A DNA stretch of 64,000 bases from Mesorhizobium_K quangtriensis. GTDB lineage: Bacteria; Pseudomonadota; Alphaproteobacteria; Rhizobiales; Rhizobiaceae. The stretch covers positions 1,178,001-1,242,000 of the forward strand of contig NZ_JBEBMF010000001.1 in assembly GCF_040081925.1 (NCBI RefSeq), read 5' to 3'. A program made the translations under genes and the position numbers. Below are positions 59,797-64,000 of this stretch, one piece after another. Position 1 is the stretch's first letter. Each line of letters begins with the position of its first letter. The notes below the pieces were generated by a model, which had not been told where the DNA came from, did not search any database, and saw only the letters and a list, made by a program, of their open reading frames with translations.

Positions 59797-60258
59797 ATGC
59801 CCAGGATTGACATAGATGCGGTGCCTGCCCGTGTCGGAACGGGTTACCCGAAGATTTTCGCCGCAATCGCGGAAGGACGTTCGCGGAAGCGTCTTGGCGA
59901 TGCGGCAGGCCTCGACCAGTTCGGTGTCAACCTGACCACGCTGGCGCCCGGGGCGGGGACTGCCCATCGTCATTGGCATCACAGCGAGGATGAGTTCGTC
60001 TTCGTGCTCGCGGGCGAGGCGACTCTCATCGATGATGATGGGGAGACAATTCTCGTCGCTGGCGACGCGGCGGGGTTCAAGGCGGGCGTCGCCAACGCAC
60101 ACCAGATTGTGAACAAGAGCAGCCGCGACGTCGTGCTGCTGGAAATTGGCACGCGCGCCGCGCAAGACCGCGGCGTGTTTCCCGATATCGATCTTGCTTT
60201 CGTCAAAGACGACACCGGCTCTCGCTTCACGCGAGCCTCCGGCGAAGCTTTCGACTGA
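59797..60258 (+). CDS. Cupin-domain protein
   Basis: The 153-residue protein is a single cupin barrel. The metal-binding motif reads GTAHRHWHHSEDEFVFVLAGEATL (in two blocks, near residues 50-73), giving the H-x-H-x-x-x-x-E set, and the second motif is AAGFKAGVANAHQIVN with its histidine near residue 103. Function within the family is varied (isomerase, dioxygenase or small-molecule sensor). It starts 2 bases after the thiolase stop and precedes the FadB-type gene by 20 bp, so it belongs to the operon. A role in handling an unusual acyl or sugar intermediate is possible but unproven. Confidence 0.88.
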   Translation: MPRIDIDAVPARVGTGYPKIFAAIAEGRSRKRLGDAAGLDQFGVNLTTLAPGAGTAHRHWHHSEDEFVFVLAGEATLIDDDGETILVAGDAAGFKAGVANAHQIVNKSSRDVVLLEIGTRAAQDRGVFPDIDLAFVKDDTGSRFTRASGEAFD

Positions 60259-60278
60259 CCGGCCAGAAGGATGCGAAC

Positions 60279-62495
60279 ATGACCTACAAGAACTTCACGG
60301 TCGAAACCGACGCCGACGGCATCGCGCTCGTCACTTGGGACATGCCTGACCGTTCCATGAACGTCTTTACCGAGGAGGTGATGGACGAGATTGACGCGAT
60401 TATTGACGCCGTCGTCGCCGATGCTGACATCAAGGGCGCCGTCTTCACCTCGGGCAAGGAAACCTTTTCCGGCGGCGCCGACCTCAGCATGCTGCAGAAG
60501 ATGTTGGGCATCTTCCACGCCGAGAAGGCGAAGGACCCGCAAAAGGCGACGAAGATGCTGTTCTATGGCGCTGGCCGCATGGGCTGGCTATGGCGCAAGC
60601 TCGAGACCTCAGGAAAGCCCTGGGTGTCCGCCATCAACGGCACCTGCATGGGCGGCGCGTTCGAGCTGTCGCTGGCCTGCCACGGCCGCGTCGCTGCCGA
60701 TGCGGATCATGTAAAGATGGCGCTGCCCGAGGTGAAGGTCGGCATCTTCCCCGGTGCTGGCGGAACGCAGCGCGTGCCGCGCCTCACCGATCAGCAGCAG
60801 GCGCTGCAGATGCTGACGTCAGGCCAGACTCTGACGCCGAAGAAGGCCAAGGCCATGGGCCTCATCCAGGAGATCGCCGAGCCCTCGAAGCTGATCGAGA
60901 CCGCCAAGGCGATGATCAAGAACGGACTGAAGCCGGTCCAGCCCTGGGATGAAAAGGGCTTCAAGCTACCGGGCGGTCCGATCTATTCGGCGGCCGGCGC
61001 GAACCTCTGGCCCCCGGCCATCGCCATCCTGCGCCGCGAGACCTGGGACAATTATCCCGCTGCCGCTGCGATCCTGAAATGCGTCTATGAAGGGCTGCTC
61101 GTGCCGTTCGACACGGCGCTTCGGGTCGAACAGCGCTATTTCACCGAGATCATGCAGTCGAAGGAAGCGGCGGCGATGATCCGCTCGCTCTTCGTCTCGC
61201 TGCAGGAACTGAACAAGGGCGCGCGCCGCCCGGCCGACGTCCCGGAGACGAAGTTCACCAAGATCGGGGTCATCGGCGCAGGCTTCATGGGCGCGGGCAT
61301 CGCCTATGTCACGGCAAAGGCCGGCATTCCGGTCGTGCTGATCGATCGCGACATCGAGGCGTCGGAGAAGGGCAAGGCCCATTCGGAAGGCCTAATCTCC
61401 GACGCGGTTAAGAAGGGCCGTGCCAAGCCCGAGGACAAGGAGAAACTGCTCTCGCTTATTACGCCGTCTGCAAACTACGCCGACCTCGACGGCGCGGACC
61501 TCGTTATCGAGGCGGTATTCGAGGATTCGGAGGTCAAGAAGGCGACGACCGAAAAGGCGGAAGCCGTGCTGAAATCGTCCGCCATCTTCGCGTCCAACAC
61601 CTCCACCATCCCGATCTCGTCGCTCGCGAAGAATTCGGTTCGGCCGAAGAACTTCGTCGGCATCCATTTCTTCTCGCCGGTCGATCGCATGATGCTGGTC
61701 GAGGTGATCCTCGGCAAGAAGACCGGCGACGAGGCTCTGGCGGTGGCGATCGACTATGTGCGCGCCATTAAGAAGACGCCGGTCGTGGTCAACGACACGC
61801 GCGGCTTCTACGTCAACCGCTGCGTGCTGCGCTACATGTCGGAAGCCTACAAGATGCTGATCGAGGGCGTACCTGCGCCGATGATCGAGAATGCCGCGCG
61901 CGCAGCCGGCATGCCGGTCGGCCCGCTGGCGCTGGCCGACGAGATCGCGGTCGACCTCGCCCAGAAGATCATGAAGCAGACCATACGCGACCTCGGCGAG
62001 AAGGCCGTCGATCCCGAACAGGTGAAGCTGATCGACACGCTTGTCGACAAGCACGGCCGCCTTGGTCGCAAGAACGGCAAGGGCTTCTACGATTATCCGG
62101 CGAAGCCCGCGAAGAAGAAGCTTTGGCCCGGCCTGAAGGATCTCTATCCGCAGAAGAATCCTGAAGACGTCGATTTTAAGGAGCTTCAGAAGCGCTTCCT
62201 TTATACCATTGCCCTGGAAGCCGCGCGGGTCATGGAAGAGGGCATCGTTACCGACCCGCGCGAGGCCGATGTCGGCTCAATCCTCGCCTTCGGTTTCGCG
62301 CCCTACACCGGCGGCGTGCTGTCCTACATCGACGGCGTTGGCGCGGCGGAGTTCGTGGCTGGAGCGAAGGTGCTGCAGAAGAAATACGGCGTCGAGTTCA
62401 AGTCGCCGAAGCTGCTGCTCGAAATGGCGGCGAAGGGCGAAACCTTCTACCAGCGGTTCGATCCTTACGCGAAGGGCGAACGCAAGGCGGCGTAG
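60279..62495 (+). CDS. FadB/FadJ-type enoyl-CoA hydratase / 3-hydroxyacyl-CoA dehydrogenase
   Basis: The 738-residue bifunctional enzyme has an N-terminal crotonase domain (FTSGKETFSGGADLSMLQKM near 52-71, with the oxyanion-hole ACHGRVAAD and the catalytic Glu in LPEVKVGIFPGAGG) and, from residue 325, an NAD-binding dehydrogenase domain (KIGVIGAGFMGAGIAYVTAK) with NFVGIHFFSPVDRMMLVEVI. It hydrates enoyl-CoA and oxidises 3-hydroxyacyl-CoA, steps two and three of beta-oxidation. The product feeds the thiolase encoded upstream. The C-terminal dehydrogenase domain is complete (ending YAKGERKAA). Confidence 0.95.
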   Translation: MTYKNFTVETDADGIALVTWDMPDRSMNVFTEEVMDEIDAIIDAVVADADIKGAVFTSGKETFSGGADLSMLQKMLGIFHAEKAKDPQKATKMLFYGAGRMGWLWRKLETSGKPWVSAINGTCMGGAFELSLACHGRVAADADHVKMALPEVKVGIFPGAGGTQRVPRLTDQQQALQMLTSGQTLTPKKAKAMGLIQEIAEPSKLIETAKAMIKNGLKPVQPWDEKGFKLPGGPIYSAAGANLWPPAIAILRRETWDNYPAAAAILKCVYEGLLVPFDTALRVEQRYFTEIMQSKEAAAMIRSLFVSLQELNKGARRPADVPETKFTKIGVIGAGFMGAGIAYVTAKAGIPVVLIDRDIEASEKGKAHSEGLISDAVKKGRAKPEDKEKLLSLITPSANYADLDGADLVIEAVFEDSEVKKATTEKAEAVLKSSAIFASNTSTIPISSLAKNSVRPKNFVGIHFFSPVDRMMLVEVILGKKTGDEALAVAIDYVRAIKKTPVVVNDTRGFYVNRCVLRYMSEAYKMLIEGVPAPMIENAARAAGMPVGPLALADEIAVDLAQKIMKQTIRDLGEKAVDPEQVKLIDTLVDKHGRLGRKNGKGFYDYPAKPAKKKLWPGLKDLYPQKNPEDVDFKELQKRFLYTIALEAARVMEEGIVTDPREADVGSILAFGFAPYTGGVLSYIDGVGAAEFVAGAKVLQKKYGVEFKSPKLLLEMAAKGETFYQRFDPYAKGERKAA

Positions 62496-62505
62496 GACCG
62501 GGCGC

Positions 62506-63051
62506 ATGTACGTCTGGGCGCGGTTCGCGCGCATGGCCGCGACCACCGGGAGTCGTGGTCCCTGGAAGCCGGGCGGCGAGAGCCGCCTGTCGTTTCGCTG
62601 CCTGCCGACCGACATCGACTTCAACTGGCATCTCAACAACGCGCGCTATCTGATGCTTGCCGACGTTGGTCGCGTCGACATCTTCTTCCGGTCCGGCCTG
62701 TTTGCGCTCATGCGCAGGAACAATTGGGCCCCGATGCTGGGTGGCGTGCAGACCGTGTTCGTTCGCGAGATCAAGCTCTGGCAGCGTTTCGATGTCGTCT
62801 CGAGCATAGAGACATGGGAGGGTTCGCAGATCATCGGCAGGCATCGTTTCGTCCATGAAAATGGTGAAACGGCCGCGCTCGTCATGACCACCGCCGGCGT
62901 CTACGATCGCACCGCACGTCATTTCGTAGAGTCGGACGAGGTCATTCGCGCACTCGGGCTGGAGATGACGCAGCGTCAGCCAAGCGAGGCCGAGCGCATC
63001 TTTATGGCGTCCCATGCCGGGCTGCGTGTGCTTGCCAAGCAACACCGCTGA
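62506..63051 (+). CDS. Acyl-CoA thioesterase-like protein (4HBT/Them6 type)
   Basis: The ATG at 62506, 10 bases after the fadB stop, gives 181 residues. The hot-dog fold signature is in PTDIDFNWHLNNARYLMLAD (near residues 34-53), with Asp and N-x-H-x-N typical of 4HBT_2 enzymes, followed by GRVDIFFRSGLFALM. It should hydrolyse acyl-CoA thioesters and so release fatty acids or CoA when the pathway is overloaded. It is the last gene of the beta-oxidation operon. A longer frame upstream in the fadB gene is a shadow. Confidence 0.85.
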   Translation: MYVWARFARMAATTGSRGPWKPGGESRLSFRCLPTDIDFNWHLNNARYLMLADVGRVDIFFRSGLFALMRRNNWAPMLGGVQTVFVREIKLWQRFDVVSSIETWEGSQIIGRHRFVHENGETAALVMTTAGVYDRTARHFVESDEVIRALGLEMTQRQPSEAERIFMASHAGLRVLAKQHR

Positions 63052-63156
63052 TAGCGATCGCGCATAACGGCGTTTATTCGTGCTGGCCGCTGGACAGTCC
63101 CGCGTAGCGACATTAGAAAGGAAAGGTATTTTTTCCTTCTGCAAGGAGGGCGGGCC

Positions 63157-63810
63157 ATGCTGTCGCATGAGCGCGTCTGGGCGGCGATAGACGCTCTGGC
63201 CGAGCGTAATTCGCTTTCAGCATCTGGTCTGGCAAAACGCGCCGGCCTTGATTCCACGGCTTTCAACAAGTCGAAACGCCGCTCGTCCGATGGTCGTCCG
63301 CGCTGGCCCTCAACCGAGTCGCTCGCCAAGATCATCGAGGCCACCGACTCGTCGCTCGACGAGTTCTTCGCGTTGATACAGGAGAAATCGACGTTCGCCG
63401 CCCAGCGCTCGCTTCAGCCGCAAAGATCGGTGGTGCCGCTGATTGGTTTCGCGCAGGCTGGTACGGGCGGCTTCTTCGATGACGCCGGCTTTCCCGCCGG
63501 CCAGGGCTGGGACCTGATCGAGCTTCCAGCCGCGGCCGGGGAGGGCGCTTACGCGCTTCAGGTGCATGGCGATTCCATGCTGCCGCTCTACCGTGACGGC
63601 GACAAGCTGGTCGTGCAGCCCAACGCGCCTCTGCGCAAAGGAGACCGTGTCGTGGTCAAGACGGTAGCCGGAGAAGTCATGGCCAAGGTGCTCGAACGGA
63701 AAACGCCCGCCGTCGTGGAACTCCTTTCGCTCAACCCGGATCACCCGCACCGCAAGCTGGCCGCAGGCGAGATCGAGTGGCTGGCGCGCATCGTGTGGGC
63801 GAGCCAGTAG
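63157..63810 (+). CDS. HTH regulator with S24/LexA-type peptidase domain
   Basis: The 217-residue protein has an N-terminal helix-turn-helix (RNSLSASGLAKRAGLDSTAF, near 17-36) and a C-terminal S24 domain: Ser in LQVHGDSMLPLYRDGDKLVV (near 130-149) and Lys in EVMAKVLERK (near 180). An Ala-Gly pair in GFAQAGTGGFF near residue 103 could be a self-cleavage site as in LexA and CI repressors. In ordinary chromosomes such proteins act as stress-responsive repressors. It follows a GCAAGGAGG site. Its targets are unknown; a short secreted or anchored protein starts just downstream. Confidence 0.87.
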   Translation: MLSHERVWAAIDALAERNSLSASGLAKRAGLDSTAFNKSKRRSSDGRPRWPSTESLAKIIEATDSSLDEFFALIQEKSTFAAQRSLQPQRSVVPLIGFAQAGTGGFFDDAGFPAGQGWDLIELPAAAGEGAYALQVHGDSMLPLYRDGDKLVVQPNAPLRKGDRVVVKTVAGEVMAKVLERKTPAVVELLSLNPDHPHRKLAAGEIEWLARIVWASQ

Positions 63811-63818
63811 GCGGTTCG

Positions 63819-64000
63819 GTGCTGCTGCGCATTCTTCCGCCTGCCTTGGCATTAGCGCTTGCTGCTTTTCTGGTCGTTCTGGGAGGGCGTTTCCTCGCCG
63901 GTTCGGCAACGGAAGTCCCTGCCGTGGCCCAGCTGGAGGCGGAGGACTTCGTCATCGACGATGATCCGTTCGTCTCCATCGAACCGGCATCGCCTGATCT
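63819..64000 (+). CDS. Start of a membrane-anchored or secreted protein, partial
   Basis: A reading frame from a GTG at 63819 (alternative GTG at 63795, overlapping the regulator) is open to the window edge. It begins LLRILPPALALALAAFLVVL, one hydrophobic helix or signal anchor, then an acidic stretch (EAEDFVIDDDPFVSIE). The rest lies beyond the window, so no function can be given. Confidence 0.5.
   Translation, partial: MLLRILPPALALALAAFLVVLGGRFLAGSATEVPAVAQLEAEDFVIDDDPFVSIEPASPD

Overview
The window looks like an alphaproteobacterial chromosome of the order Rhizobiales, most likely a Mesorhizobium-like member of the Phyllobacteriaceae. The grounds are high-GC codon use, ThuA/ThuB, a PodJ-type polarity protein, a TIGR02186/TauE pair, the four ligase-associated DNA repair genes, and REP-like palindromes of a type I associate with this group. 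Species assignment is inference; no rRNA gene is present.

Left part (1-15083). A small set of polysaccharide glycosyltransferases (1-4917) includes one protein that joins a glycosyltransferase-like domain to an alginate-lyase-type domain. It is followed by an Atg22/UMF1-type MFS transporter, then by a sulfatase neighbourhood (7403-14794): secreted arylsulfatase, secreted HAD phosphatase, Crp/Fnr regulator, formylglycine-generating enzyme (FGE), DUF3300 protein and DUF2950 protein. The FGE should activate the sulfatase, whose modification motif is the unusual C-T-A-G-R.

Middle part (15084-36252). This is an integrated element bounded by a 46-bp duplication of the 3' part of tRNA-Thr(CGT). The complete tRNA is at 36207-36282. 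Next to the left boundary lies a compact block: tyrosine integrase, unknown protein, AlpA-like regulator, two replication-type proteins (one carrying an in-phase 12-bp iteron array followed by an AT-rich stretch), and a TerS-like protein. This resembles a phage satellite or phage remnant with no structural genes. Degraded transposase pieces follow, then a BTLCP peptidase, then an exopolysaccharide locus (22576-34070) with two GT4 transferases, two polymerase/ligase-type membrane proteins, a Wzx-like flippase, a Ser/Thr-type phosphatase and a Wzc/ExoP-type kinase, plus fragments of other sugar genes. An IS3-family element with a frameshifted orfA closes the element. A boundary-type motif also sits just outside the left boundary, at nearly the same spacing as at the right end, so a second, tandem island probably continues leftwards.

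Right part (36283-64000). This looks like ordinary chromosome: thuAB; a membrane protein of unknown role; an ATP-dependent DNA ligase and MBL exonuclease diverging from a DEXH helicase and PdeM, with two methyltransferase genes between; TIGR02186-TauE; a 1278-aa PodJ-like protein; and a fatty-acid beta-oxidation cluster (MerR regulator, two acyl-CoA dehydrogenases, thiolase, cupin, FadB-type enzyme, thioesterase) with a 30-bp palindrome as its probable operator. An S24/LexA-like regulator and the start of a secreted or anchored protein end the window.
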